Part shown: positions 36,051 to 46,027 of the stretch, in pieces
How positions within the stretch are numbered: the first letter of the stretch is position 1
Layout: every line of letters starts with the position of its first letter
Origin: Anastatus disparis
Lineage: Eukaryota; Arthropoda; Insecta; Hymenoptera; Eupelmidae
DNA: 64,000 nt
Assembly: GCA_017163975.1 (NCBI GenBank)
Contig: JAFFSR010000346.1
Coordinates: 1,612,501 to 1,676,500 of the forward strand
Direction: 5' to 3'
Notes under the pieces: generated by a model
What the model was told of the DNA's origin: nothing
Seen by the model: the letters and a program-made list of their open reading frames with translations, nothing else
The model's database searches: none
Translations under genes and position numbers: made by a program

Positions 36051-36054
36051 AAAG
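36047..36054 (+). promoter_or_regulatory. TATA box for the capsid genes
   Basis: TATAAAAG overlaps the end of the decayed protease region and lies 50 bases before the minor capsid ATG. No clear initiator at the usual distance. Confidence 0.45.
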
Positions 36055-36096
36055 AAGAGTTTTCAGACAAGCAGGATCATTCTTTTTCAATCAGTC

Positions 36097-36786
36097 ATGG
36101 AAGATAGTTTCACTTTGAGTCTTTCAGGCAAATCTTCTATCTTAGAAGCGCAATATTTTCCTTCAATAGAACTACCACAGCATAAGAATTTTGTTTTGGG
36201 TTTAGTTGAACTTTTAACATTAAACTCGATTCCCAATGTTGACGATTCGAATAATAAACTTCATATAAACGGAGAGAAGATTATTATTATTCCTACTGGC
36301 AGTTATGAAATTGATGCTATTAATCAATTTTTGCAAAAAGATTTGAAATCTAAAGACATCGAGTTTTCCTTGAAAGCTAACAACAATACTCTCAGAAGTG
36401 AAATTTATTGCAGCCATCAGATAGATCTTAGTCCTCGCGATTCAATAGGCAGTCTTCTCGGTTTCACTCGTCGCGTTCTTCATGAAGACATTCATCACAG
36501 CTCTGATTTACCTGTGAAGATATTGAAAATAAACGCACTCAGAGTAGAGTGTAATATTACTACAGGTGCTTACATCAACGACAAAAAAGTTCACACGATC
36601 CATGAGTTTTTCCCAAAAGTTCCTCCAGGATATAAAATCATAGAAGTTCCATCGCATGTCATATATTTACCACTCAATGTTAAGAGTATAGATCATCTTC
36701 AAATCCGAATCGTTGATCAAGACGGAAATTTAGTGAATTTCCGAGGAGAGGAAATTACTGTTAGACTTCACATAAAATCTGTATAA
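36097..36786 (+). CDS. mCP: Minor capsid (penton-like) protein
   Basis: 229 residues, intact. Position directly before the major capsid gene, length and beta-rich pattern fit the single jelly-roll penton protein of Polintons, which forms the five-fold vertices. SIGSLLGF and VRLHIKSV-like strands are typical. The stop overlaps the next ATG by one base (TAATG). Confidence 0.8.
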   Translation: MEDSFTLSLSGKSSILEAQYFPSIELPQHKNFVLGLVELLTLNSIPNVDDSNNKLHINGEKIIIIPTGSYEIDAINQFLQKDLKSKDIEFSLKANNNTLRSEIYCSHQIDLSPRDSIGSLLGFTRRVLHEDIHHSSDLPVKILKINALRVECNITTGAYINDKKVHTIHEFFPKVPPGYKIIEVPSHVIYLPLNVKSIDHLQIRIVDQDGNLVNFRGEEITVRLHIKSV

Positions 36787-36932
36787 TGGGAATCGTTTAT
36801 AATTCAAGTGTGCATAAAAGTCAGCCATCATGTCAACCCACCATCAGTCGTCCAAAGGTACTCAAACCGTTAACACGGAAGAGCATCCAGTTTCTCAAAA
36901 GCATAGGTCTCAAAGTACGTGGAAAAAGATAA
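36786..36932 (+). CDS. 48-residue basic protein between the capsid genes
   Basis: A short frame beginning at the TAATG overlap and ending at TAA 36930-36932. It is rich in Lys, Arg and Ser (TISRPKVLKPLTRKS, then FLKSIGLKVRGKR). The overlap, position and composition suggest a small DNA-condensing or particle-associated protein, comparable to adenoviral core peptides. That role is inference. Confidence 0.6.
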   Translation: MGIVYNSSVHKSQPSCQPTISRPKVLKPLTRKSIQFLKSIGLKVRGKR

Positions 36933-36962
36933 ATTGTATCATTCTCTGCTGCTTTCAGAAAA

Positions 36963-38129
36963 ATGGACGAAATTCTAAGCATTCAATCAGGTGTCGCATT
37001 CGATGAGTCTATTGCTCATTATGAGGTTCACGCACATCAACCATACTCCACATTAAATTTCAATAATAGTGATGAAATTCGTATTTCTATTCAGCATCAA
37101 GATTTATGCCTCTTACCATCATGTAGTTACATTCATGTATGTGGAAAATTACAAAAATCAGATGGACAAGCACTAACTAAAACTAATTTCGTTAACAATG
37201 GCATTTGTCATCTGTTTGATGAAATTCGATATGAACTTAATGCTGTAGAGATAGATAAAAGTAAAAATGTTGGTCTGAGTAGTCTCATGAAGGGATGCAC
37301 TTCATTTAATCCAAATCAGACTCTAACATTAGAAAATGCAGGCTGGCTTGGTGTTGAAGAAGGAAACAAAACAATTGTAGATGATCATGGAAATTTTGAT
37401 GTTTCTATCCCTCTAAGTATGATTTTAGGCTTCGCAGAAGATTACAAGAAAATTGTTGTTAATATGAAGCATGAACTCATTCTCACAAGATCAAGAAATG
37501 ATCTAAATGCTATAATACAGGAAGGTACTGTAGCCAACAATGTAACCACATATGAAACTTATCAAATAAAAATATCAAAGATAGAGTGGTTAATGCCATA
37601 TGTTATTGCATCAGATAAACAAAAAATCCAGCTGTTAAGTTTCATTGGCAAAGATAATCCTATTTCTATGAGTTTTCGTTCTTGGGAGTTATTTGAATAT
37701 CCTCTTCTTCCAACAACAAATAAACACGTCTGGACGGTAAAAACTTCAAATCAATTGGAGAAACCACGTTTCGTGATTCTTGGATTACAATCGGGAAAAA
37801 AAGGATCAAAAACTAAAAATGCCAGTCGCTTTGACCACTGTAATATTAGTAATGTGAGACTTTTCTTGAATTCGCAATATTATCCGTACAACAATCTCAA
37901 TCTTGACATATCTAAGAATCAGTTTGCTATTCTCTATGATATGTATGCTAATTTTCAGAAAAGCTATTACGGAAGAGATTCACAGCCATTGTTGACGAAG
38001 TCTCAGTTTATCAACTTTGAACCACTCATAGTTATTGACTGTTCACGACAAAACGAATCTCTAAAGAGCGCTCCTGTCGATGTACGTCTAGAATTTGAGT
38101 CTAAAATTGACTTTCCTGCTAATACTTAA
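36963..38129 (+). CDS. MCP: Major capsid protein (double jelly-roll)
   Basis: 388 residues, intact. Features of Polinton major capsids: FDHCNISNVRLFLNSQYYPY, LDISKNQFAILYDMY and an LIVIDCSRQNESLKS strand near the C-terminus. Forms the hexameric capsomers. It starts 30 bp after the small basic protein and a TTTCAG lies just before the ATG, so splicing into this exon is possible. Confidence 0.9.
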   Translation: MDEILSIQSGVAFDESIAHYEVHAHQPYSTLNFNNSDEIRISIQHQDLCLLPSCSYIHVCGKLQKSDGQALTKTNFVNNGICHLFDEIRYELNAVEIDKSKNVGLSSLMKGCTSFNPNQTLTLENAGWLGVEEGNKTIVDDHGNFDVSIPLSMILGFAEDYKKIVVNMKHELILTRSRNDLNAIIQEGTVANNVTTYETYQIKISKIEWLMPYVIASDKQKIQLLSFIGKDNPISMSFRSWELFEYPLLPTTNKHVWTVKTSNQLEKPRFVILGLQSGKKGSKTKNASRFDHCNISNVRLFLNSQYYPYNNLNLDISKNQFAILYDMYANFQKSYYGRDSQPLLTKSQFINFEPLIVIDCSRQNESLKSAPVDVRLEFESKIDFPANT

Positions 38130-38250
38130 GCTTATTGTATGATCTTACATGATCGCATCGTTCAGTACAATCCTATTAGCGGAGATGTTCGGAAGCTTGT
38201 CTAAATAGCATATTATCTTTACTCTTAAGAAAAAAATTTCATATTTTAAA

Positions 38251-38724
38251 ATGGAGTATGCGGTAGATATGATTGGTTTTAAGCAAATGTGTGGTGAATA
38301 TGTTCTAAAGGAAATAGCAATCACTCCTCTCAACGGCAATGATGATCCTATCGTTCATCTGTTTAAAAAACCTTTCTCATGGAAAAGGCTTTCTGAAGAA
38401 TTGCAAGCAGAAAACATTCGACTCAAACAAAGTCATGGAATCGCCTGGAACACTGACGGACTTGATTACTCTCAAATTGCAAACTTACTCCATGAATATT
38501 TACATAACGCTACCAAAATTTTTGTCATGAATGAATTCAAACGAAAATGGATGCTACGATTCAAGCTTCCCGTTTATAACATACATCAATACAGCTATCC
38601 GTCAAATCCAGCTTTTAAGTGTGTTACTATATGCACAAACCATAATCCAATTTATAAAACTGTCTGTGCACTACACAATGTCAAACTCATGAAATTATTC
38701 TATCTCTCAAAAAATCCTTTGTAA
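38251..38724 (+). CDS. Polinton unnamed-family protein, right copy (single exon)
   Basis: 157 residues with the motif order of the left paralogue: VDMIGF, LKEIAI, FKKPFSW, HGIAWNTDGLDY, IFVMNEFKRKWM, and a Cys/His end (CTNH...CALHNVKL). It has no intron, unlike the left copy. The two are strongly diverged, so the duplication is old or one was acquired separately. Confidence 0.75.
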   Translation: MEYAVDMIGFKQMCGEYVLKEIAITPLNGNDDPIVHLFKKPFSWKRLSEELQAENIRLKQSHGIAWNTDGLDYSQIANLLHEYLHNATKIFVMNEFKRKWMLRFKLPVYNIHQYSYPSNPAFKCVTICTNHNPIYKTVCALHNVKLMKLFYLSKNPL

Positions 38725-38848
38725 AAAAAGAGAAAAAAATTAAAGAAAAAAAAAGAAAGAAAAAAGAAAAAAAGAAAAAAACAGTAGAAAACGATATAGG
38801 CATTCTAGCTCATGTTCGGATTCTGGATCATTGAAATGATCTAGAATC
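38725..38848 (+). other. A/G-rich subterminal segment
   Basis: A-rich stretch (38,724-38,790), then short inverted motifs around GGATTCTGGATCATTGAAAT / ATCTAGAATCC. No gene. Counterpart of the repeat-rich left subterminus. Confidence 0.5.
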
Positions 38849-38929
38849 CGTAGGCATACTGTATCACTTTGGAGAGAGAGGGGGTGATACAAAATGCCTA
38901 TGATCTAGGATGCCTATAGCCTATCTACT
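38849..38929 (-). repeat. Polinton right terminal inverted repeat
   Basis: Inverse of 22026-22105 with a perfect outer 20 bp and an imperfect inner part. Ends CT next to the CATGGG duplication. Confidence 0.9.
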
Positions 38930-39770
38930 CATGGGAATTTTTTAAAGCGAAATATCATTAATATAATGGCATTTATTACCAGTTAGGTTATGTTCCTTAG
39001 TCTCGATTGTCATGTCGATTTTTTCACACACGTATTTTATCACTGCCTTCCTTATCACATCGAGAAAAAATGGTTAATTAATTAAACAAAGGCGCGGGAA
39101 TTTTTTAAAGCAAGATATTGTTAGTAAAATGGTATTTATCGTTGGTTAGGTTATGTTCCTCAGTCTCGATTGACATGACGATTTTTTCACACACGTATTT
39201 TAGTACTGCCTTCCTTATCGCATCGAGAAAAAATGGTTAATCCAATTAACAAAGGCATGGGAATTTTTTAAAGTGAAATATCTTTAATGTAATGGCATTT
39301 ATCACCAGTTAGGTTAAGTTCCTTAGTCTCGATTGTCATGTTGATTTTTTTATACACGTATTTTAGTACTGCCTTTCTTATTGCATCGAGAAAAAATGGT
39401 TAATTTATTAAACAAAGGCGTGGGAGTTTTTTAAAGCAAGATGTTTTTAGTAAAATGGCATACATCGTTAGTTAGGTTATGTTCCTCAGTCTCGATTGAC
39501 ATGACAATTTTTTTGCACACGTATTCTAGTACTGCCTTTCTTATCGCATCGAGAAAAAATGGTTAATCCATCTAACAAAGGGATGGGAATTTTTTAAAGC
39601 GAAATATCTTTAATATAATGGCATTTATCACCAGTTAGGTTATGTTCCTTAGTCTCGATTGACATGACGATTTTTTTACACACGTATTTTAGTACTGCCT
39701 TCCTTATTGCATCGAGAAAAAATGGTTAATCCATCAAACAAAGGCACGGAAACTTATTAAAGTAAGATAT
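38930..39770 (+). repeat. 162-bp satellite array, right arm, continuation
   Basis: About five units that resume inside the unit cut by the Polinton (CATGGGAATTTTTT). The array then passes into a degenerate unit and the unique terminal segment of the fold-back element. Confidence 0.95.
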
Positions 39771-40436
39771 CTTTGATTCTAGGGGATTTGGCACGTGTTA
39801 GGTTAGGTCACCTGGTTTTGATTAACAATATTATATTTTTATACATGCATTTTAATTAATCCTACGTTATTGCATCGATTATAAAAAGCTCATCAAGTTA
39901 GTACAAATGTTATGTTTTTTCGAAATAAGCGGTCTTTCATTGATAGTATGAATTATTTCCAATATCTTACAATTTCGTTATAAATGGTTTTAATGATCAT
40001 TATTAATGTTAAATCGCTTTTTCTAATCCTCTTTGACATTCTAAAACCATAATTTAGGATTTTAGAAAAAAGTCAACTTTTCGTTGGTAACAACGTTGGA
40101 GACTTCAGACTCATGTACATAAAAAGTTATAAGCAATTTTTCGATATATAGTATTTTGAGGTTAGGTTTATCGAGCTTAATATCTAATTTCCATTCCAAG
40201 CTTATAAAAAAATAACAAGTCCAAATGAATTTTTATTTTAACAAATATTATTGTATTAAGATAGCTTTAGTGCGGACAAGTCATTACAATCGTTTAAATT
40301 ACAAATTTAAAAAGATATCAATAAAATAATAAAAGCAAAAATTGTGTCCAGCAGCTCCGACATCCCGTTAATACATCTTTACTCGTACAGCAATTAGACA
40401 ATTTTATGATAAGTCTAAATATTTATATACGATTAT

Positions 40437-40524
40437 GTGCGTGTGCGTGTGCGTGTGGGTGTGGGTGTGGGTGTGGGTGTGTGTGTGTGTGTGCGTGTGC
40501 GTGTGCGTGCGCGTGTGGGTGTGG

Positions 40525-40562
<38 letters not shown>
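40437..40562 (+). repeat. (GT)n microsatellite
   Basis: GT repeats with GC and GGGT interruptions over about 125 bp. The reading frame across it is an artefact. Confidence 0.95.
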
Positions 40563-40563
<1 letters not shown>

Positions 40564-43070
40564 CGTGTAGAGCTCTTGTATATACGAAGTTTATAACCTC
40601 AAAATTTCAGAACACTTATCTGACTATTAGAAGGGAGTACCGTTAGCATGACTGGATTCTCTACTTAATACTTCTTGATGACTCAAGCAGTCTCTGCTTG
40701 AGTCTCACTACTTGAGTGCTAAGGCAATTTTTATCGAAGACTCCAGCTATTGCAACTTTTGGCAGTAAGTTAGCGCTTCTTAAGTCCTGCTACTTGAGTA
40801 TTAAAGACAGAGCGACCGGAGATTCCAGTGACTACGGCTGTTTTTTTTCTCATTGCAAAAGAGGCATATTTCTGACGACGACAGCGGCGATGAACTTTTA
40901 ATAGTATGGAAAAAATATAATATAAATAGATCTAAAATGCAGCTAAAATCCAGCTGAAATTAAACCAAAATTTACCTAAAATTGCCTAAAATTATTATAA
41001 ATTTGAGCTAACTTTTAGCTAAATTTCAGCTAATTTTCATCTAAATTTCGTATAAATTTAGCTAATTTTAATATTAAATTTAGCCAATTTTTTATTTAAT
41101 GTAGCTAACTTTTGATATAATGTAGTTAACTTTTATATAATTTCATCTGACTTCAGCTACCTTCAAGCTAACTTTGAGCTGACTTCTAGCTAAATTTCAG
41201 CTAAATTTCAGCTAAATTTCAGCTAGATTCTAGCTAAATTCTAGCTAGCTAGGGACACATCCAATTCTCATACACAGCGACGGCGGCGGCGAAATCTGTT
41301 TATAATATAGAGAGATATCACTATTGATAGTATATACATACATAGAAATATATAAAAATGATGATTGAAGCATGCGACAGTGTTTGAATGTAGATTGCTT
41401 AAGACTTCCAAACGTATAGACAAGCGTTTTTCAACAATAAAATTTGTGAATTGTTTTTTGCTCCAAACAAAAAATTACGGAATCGAACAGGTACAATTAG
41501 ATGGATAATTTGGTCCTCCATTAGCCCGAAAAATTTCAGCAAAAAAAAGATGGCCTTTTTGAGAAAAATGCATGTGCATAAATAGTGCATATATCTCAGT
41601 CATTATTTATTTTTTTTTCAATTTCTTGCACTAAATTAAAGAGGGCTCAAAATAGAATAAAACAAAAAAGGGTTTATTAAAATTCATTGAAAACTGGTAA
41701 AACGATAGATCTCTAAAGTTATTGTCAACTTTTTCAGTTTGAACATTTAGTTTTTGTATGCAATTTTTAAATGTGCATATTTTATGCAATTTTTAAATGT
41801 GCATATTTTATGCAATTTTCAAATGTGCATATTTTATGCAATTTTGATATTTCAGCAAAAAAAAAAAATACGTGTCTCCTTATTTTTCAAATAGAATAAC
41901 ATACTTCATCAGTGCAATGATTGGTGACTTGAGCCTATATACATAGACTGTTCGATTTGAAATGGAACCAGCCTTGAAGAAAATTAAATTTTCACCACCA
42001 AGTGACTTGACTTTTACGTATTCCGAGCATGAATGCCCTTATTACATCTGGGCCTTCAATTAATACTCGCATTATAAAGAAATAGATATATTTTAAGATA
42101 TTTAAACAACCATCTGTACATTTGTTGTATTATCTATCGATGAACCAAATCTACGTTTGTGTTAAATTCAAAAGACTTTTTTTTTAAATATTCAAAGTTC
42201 TATAGCTTCTTCTAGTCATTCACCCAAGTTGAGCAAATGCTATTTTAAGATTTTATCAGAAGACACAACATTCTGCAACAGGAGTAAAATGAATCTGCTT
42301 GATCCAAGTAATTGAAAATTACATAAAAGTATAAAATGAAGCAACCAGAAAATAGCAATTCTGAGCTTTGAAAAAATCCTTTTTCACATTCTTTCAATAC
42401 CTGCGAAAAGGAAATATTATTTTCCTTTGCAGAATTTGCGACGTTGTTTCTGTTCATTTATTTGTGTAATAATTGTACTTGAAATTGCCTGTAAATGTTC
42501 CTATGTAACTCTGGATTTAAATCCTCTTTAAAATTAAACCCCAAATATCTATGATTTGAGAATTTTGAAATGTGAAATTGTACAAAAGCGATTTTTGTTT
42601 ATTCTTGATTTTTTAAAATATATTTTAAAATTTCATTAAGATTCGTGACTCAAATCTTATGTGATCTCTTAGTAATTATTCCCAATTGAATTCAAAATTT
42701 AAATCATAATAAAGAAATCGAATATTTTTTCATTCACTTTGTATAAGTAAATAAGGAAATTCATATTGTAATTTTTTTATCATTAAATTTAAGTTCTCCT
42801 GATTTTCTTCTAAATGATGATTGGTTTTTCAAACTTCAACGATTTCCAACTGGGTTATTTAACTATTGAGTCTAGTAATTTTTAGCTTAAATATGACAGA
42901 AATATGACAGGCTGCATAGATTAGTTTTTCAAGTTCATTATTTTCTTAATTTTACATTGAAAATACTATCACGAATAATACCATATTAGTAGTTTAATTT
43001 ATATTATGATATATATATAGTAATTGAATACCAACCAATTTAAAATTTAATATTGTGATTTATTTATTAG
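40563..43070. other. Non-coding stretch with degenerate tandem repeats; probably intron
   Basis: 40,935-41,250: many AGCTAAATTTC-like 11-mers. 41,765-41,845: a 24-bp unit containing TGTGCATATTTTATGCAATT repeated three to four times. The 3' end is the splice acceptor of the PHD exon. No exon could be supported in between. Confidence 0.5.
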
Positions 43071-43273
43071 GTGGGAGAGTCAGTGGTTTAGAAGAAGCTA
43101 TTTGGGATGCAGTCAAATTACTTTGCGATTTTTGTGGCTTATCAGGAGCTAATATTGGATGTACGAAGCGAGGATGTAAATCTATTGTACACTATTGCTG
43201 CGCTTTGATTTCTGGATGGGATCTTAATACAAAACAGTACATACCCAAATGCAAATTCCATAAATTTATATAA
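43071..43273 (+). CDS. Terminal exon with an extended PHD finger (host gene)
   Basis: The exon follows TTTATTAG (43069-43070), first codon shared with the previous exon, and ends in TAA 43271-43273 with AATAAA at about 43,303. The 67 residues contain CDFCG...GANIGC...C...VHYCCA...C..H, the Cys/His spacing of an extended PHD module (zinc-binding, chromatin-associated; seen in trithorax/MLL, PHF and RAI1/TCF20 proteins). The rest of the gene must lie upstream, beyond the repeats or outside the window. The parent gene cannot be named. Confidence 0.75.
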
Positions 43274-44152
43274 ATTCTGTGTATTTCATTGTTAATGATG
43301 TAATAAAAACAAATAATTTTTAAAATATTCGTACTTTAGTATTCTTATAAAGTTATTTTCATATTTTCATTTTTAATAATTCTAGTTCAAATGGCATTCA
43401 ATATGTTTTTTCATTATATATATTATAACGAGGATAGTAAATTACACATATACTGTGTATTAGCATACGCATATCTCTGTCCTCGTTGTAAGTCGCACAG
43501 CACGGTATACTCGCTTTGCGAGTATAGGAGTGAGACAGAGCGTGGATGTTTTAGCTACTTAGATGGGTGACTGTTGGTGAGGGCGCGCGCAACACGTGAC
43601 GGGGAGATTCGCGCTAGATACATTAACGTACGAGTCAAGAGACTGTTTAGATGCCATCTTTTCTTTCTGTTTGACTTTGAGCGCCATCGTTATTTTCTGT
43701 TTTTGAATTGATTAGCAATTGTTTTTTGCACAAGTTGTTCATGCAGTAAAAGTTGCAGTCCTGATGAACAATGTACAGTGATTAATTGCTAGACAATTAT
43801 CATCCGATAGCCATCTGCTGCGCTTTGTCAAAGTCTTCACACTTGGCTTAACGGAGAGTGTGAGAGAGACAGCAAGCTGCACCACGTGTCTTCGGTGCTA
43901 CTATAGAATATACTCAAAATCGCTGATCGAAAAATATAATGAATCTCTAAGCGGATTTTTTCCGGATAATGTAAGCCTGCAAACTTTTGCGTATGTACTT
44001 CATAATGTTCGTCTAATTTGCGGCGTAAGAGACAGTCGTCCGCGTCAATGCGTCATATTTTTGGTTAGGTGAGGTATTATTTTTATTCAACGAGTACATT
44101 TGATTTTACTTTTAACGCGTTTCTTTTATAGCTTAAATTGCTTGTATTAAAC
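43274..44152 (+). other. Intergenic region with a GC-richer block and a possible first exon
   Basis: 43,430-43,490 has a short inverted pair (ACGAGGATAG / CTGTCCTCGT). 43,490-44,075 is clearly GC-richer than its surroundings and contains a 70-residue frame (43860-44072) that runs into AG|GTGAGG, a good donor. This could be the 5' end of a host gene. No protein family is recognised and no promoter motif is clear. Confidence 0.3.
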
Positions 44153-44155
44153 TTA

Positions 44156-44829
44156 CTAGGAGAGTGTCACACCTCCGGATCACGGATTTTGCTCAAACTT
44201 CGGAATAAGTTTTTAGATGATAAAATATGGAAAAAGCTAAAGTTATAGTCATAAATACTCAATATTTCCTTAGTTACAGACAATTAAAGAAAATCACTAA
44301 AAAAGTTGCTAGATTTTTAATCGCATATAGTTCTTCAGCATTGATAGCTACAAGCTTGAAACTGTTTTTAAATGAAAGCTGAGCTCAAATCCTTTCGAAT
44401 TAGTAGTTATAGCATGTCAAAATATTATTTTTTCTCAAAGTTAGAGCATGATAAACATTGGACCTGATTTTTCTTTTAAAAACATTAATTAATAATAAAA
44501 GCTGAAATTAGGTCCAATCCTTATTACGCTCTAACTTTGGGGGAAAAATAATATTATGATATGCTGTAACTACTGTTTCGAAAGGATTCAAAAGGATTGA
44601 GCTCAGCTTTAATTTGAAAAAAGGTTCAAGCTTGTAGCTATCGACGCTAAAGAACTATATGCGTTTAAAAATCTAGTAACTTTTTTAGTGATTTTCTTTA
44701 ATTGCCTGTAACTAGGGAAATATTGAATATTTATGACTATAACTTTAGCTTTTTCCATATTTTATCATCTGAAAACTTATCCCGAAGTTTGAGCAAAATC
44801 CGTGATCCGGAGGTGTGACACTCTCCTAG
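44156..44829. mobile_element. Fold-back element with TTA duplication (674 bp)
   Basis: Ends CTAGGAGAGTGTCACACC / its inverse, with arms of about 330 bp, flanked by TTA (44153-44155 and 44830-44832). A 3-bp TTA duplication fits PIF/Harbinger-type transposition. A second copy lies at 55741-56388. No coding capacity. Confidence 0.8.
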
Positions 44830-45269
44830 TTAGTAATTTATTTGAATAAAGCAAAGTAAGATTAAATTTCAATACTAATTAGTGTATAACCTTATTTCCT
44901 TGATGACTGAATTTTATCTTGTCCCGATTTTATGTATTGAATCATATTTTTTATTGAACGACGATATTTAGCAGAAATCTCGGGTACACGCCGTGGGTTT
45001 CGTCGTACCAGACGTCCAGGCGGCAGAACTTCTAAGCAAAGTTCTGCTAGAGTATTAAATATTGTTTAATTGATTTTTATTACTAGAGAGAGAGATAGTC
45101 AAAGCAGATCAACAGTATTAGACTTTGCTAATTAGCTGTATACTGAAAGTCAATTGTTTAATGGTTAGTGCACGTGTACATGCACAGATATAATCAATTT
45201 AATTTATTTAAATATATTCTCTGTTCAAATATGTATATATCGAATTTTCAGGGATATATAACGCTTGAT

Positions 45270-45390
45270 CATTTTGATCTAGATCCTTGAAAATTTTTTT
45301 TTCATTTTTTGGATATCAAATAGAATATATTCTCAGAGTTTCAGCGATTTTTATTTTTTTGACCTAGCATTTGTCGTGAAATGTCCCATC
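45270..45390. repeat. Partial end of the TGGGACATTTCAC family
   Basis: Matches the terminal ~120 bp of the element at 59956-62669 (AGATCCTTGAAAATTTTTT ... GAAATGTCCCAT). It directly abuts the fold-back that follows. Confidence 0.6.
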
Positions 45391-45606
45391 GTAATAATAG
45401 CATAAATACTGCTAAACTTGAATAAAATTGAAAAAAAGAAACAAAATGCTTAAACTATCATATCTCCTTATTGATGTCACCGTCCACTTCGAATCAAGAT
45501 TTTTTTTTAATTTATAAATAAATAGAATAAAATAGGCTCTTGAAATGCAATTTCTTAAGTGTCGAAGTTTGAGTAATTGCAATTACTATATAATAAATAT
45601 ATATAC

Positions 45607-45644
<38 letters not shown>

Positions 45645-45850
45645 TATATAGTAATTGCAATTACTCAAACTTCGACACTTTAGGAATTGCATTTCAAGAG
45701 CTTATTTTCTTCTTTTATTTATGAATTTTAAAAAAATCTTGATTCGAAGTGGACGGTGACATCAATAAGGAGATATGATAGCTTAAGCATTTTGTTTCTT
45801 TTTTTCAATTTTATTCAAGTTAGCAGTATTTATGCTATTATTACGATGCT
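45391..45850. mobile_element. Fold-back element with AT microsatellite loop
   Basis: Inverted arms of about 200 bp (ATCGTAATAATAGCATAAAT at one end and its inverse at the other) around an (AT)n loop at 45,593-45,645. Arms carry CACCGTCCACTTCGAATCAA. Related sequence occurs inside the 59956 element. Confidence 0.7.
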
Positions 45851-46027
45851 AATTTAAGTGTGTTTGTGAACAAAGCATATGTACCGTATATAGTGGTGCT
45901 CGTATCAAACGACCATAGAGAGCAGCAGCAGGACTCAAATTTGGGTCCTCAAAATTACGAATTTATTGCTCTACCAAATAAGCCACTCAGACATTCTAGT
46001 TTAAAATATATATTATCAAGCATGACT

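Larger units (their letters stand above)
22026..38929. mobile_element. Polinton/Maverick (adintovirus-type) element, 16.9 kb
   Basis: Flanked by the 6-bp duplication CATGGG (22020-22025 and 38930-38935), which is part of the satellite unit. It begins AG and ends CT with inverted terminal repeats, as is usual for Polintons. It encodes protein-primed PolB, retroviral-type integrase with chromodomain, packaging ATPase, adenain-like protease, minor and major capsid proteins, a PLA2-like protein, fibre-like and DUF8207-like proteins, and two members of an unnamed family. The integrase and PLA2/protease frames are interrupted; the rest reads through. Confidence 0.95.
12298..40114. mobile_element. 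Fold-back element with satellite arms and 8-bp target duplication
   Basis: The termini ATGAGTCTGAAGTCTCCAAC and its inverse (ending CTTCAGACTCAT) are flanked by GTACATAA at 12290-12297 and 40115-40122. Unique inverted terminal segments (about 12298-12560 and 39,850-40,114) pass into degenerate and then regular units of a tandem repeat of about 162 bp. Orientation flips at 15,459 without a loop. An 8-bp duplication fits the hAT or P superfamilies; tandem repeats inside the arms recall FB/Galileo fold-back elements. No transposase was found. The Polinton accounts for 16.9 kb of the length. Confidence 0.75.
12131..40377. mobile_element. TTAA MITE (about 410 bp) split by a 27.8-kb nested insertion
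   Basis: The left part (12131-12289) begins GGGCATGACGGAGCT after TTAA 12127-12130. The right part (40123-40377) ends AGCTCCGACATCCCG before TTAA 40378-40381. Both parts match the two halves of the undisturbed 402-bp copy at 58317-58718, and the match stops at the same point in that copy, near 58,552-58,556. The host MITE was therefore one element before the satellite-armed element inserted into it. Confidence 0.8.

Noticed and set aside
40437..40646. Val/Cys/Arg-rich frame
   Set aside because: Translation of a GT microsatellite.
44995..45070. GC-richer short frame near ACGCCGTGGGTTTCGTCGTA
   Set aside because: Too short, no start or splice signals and no recognised motif.
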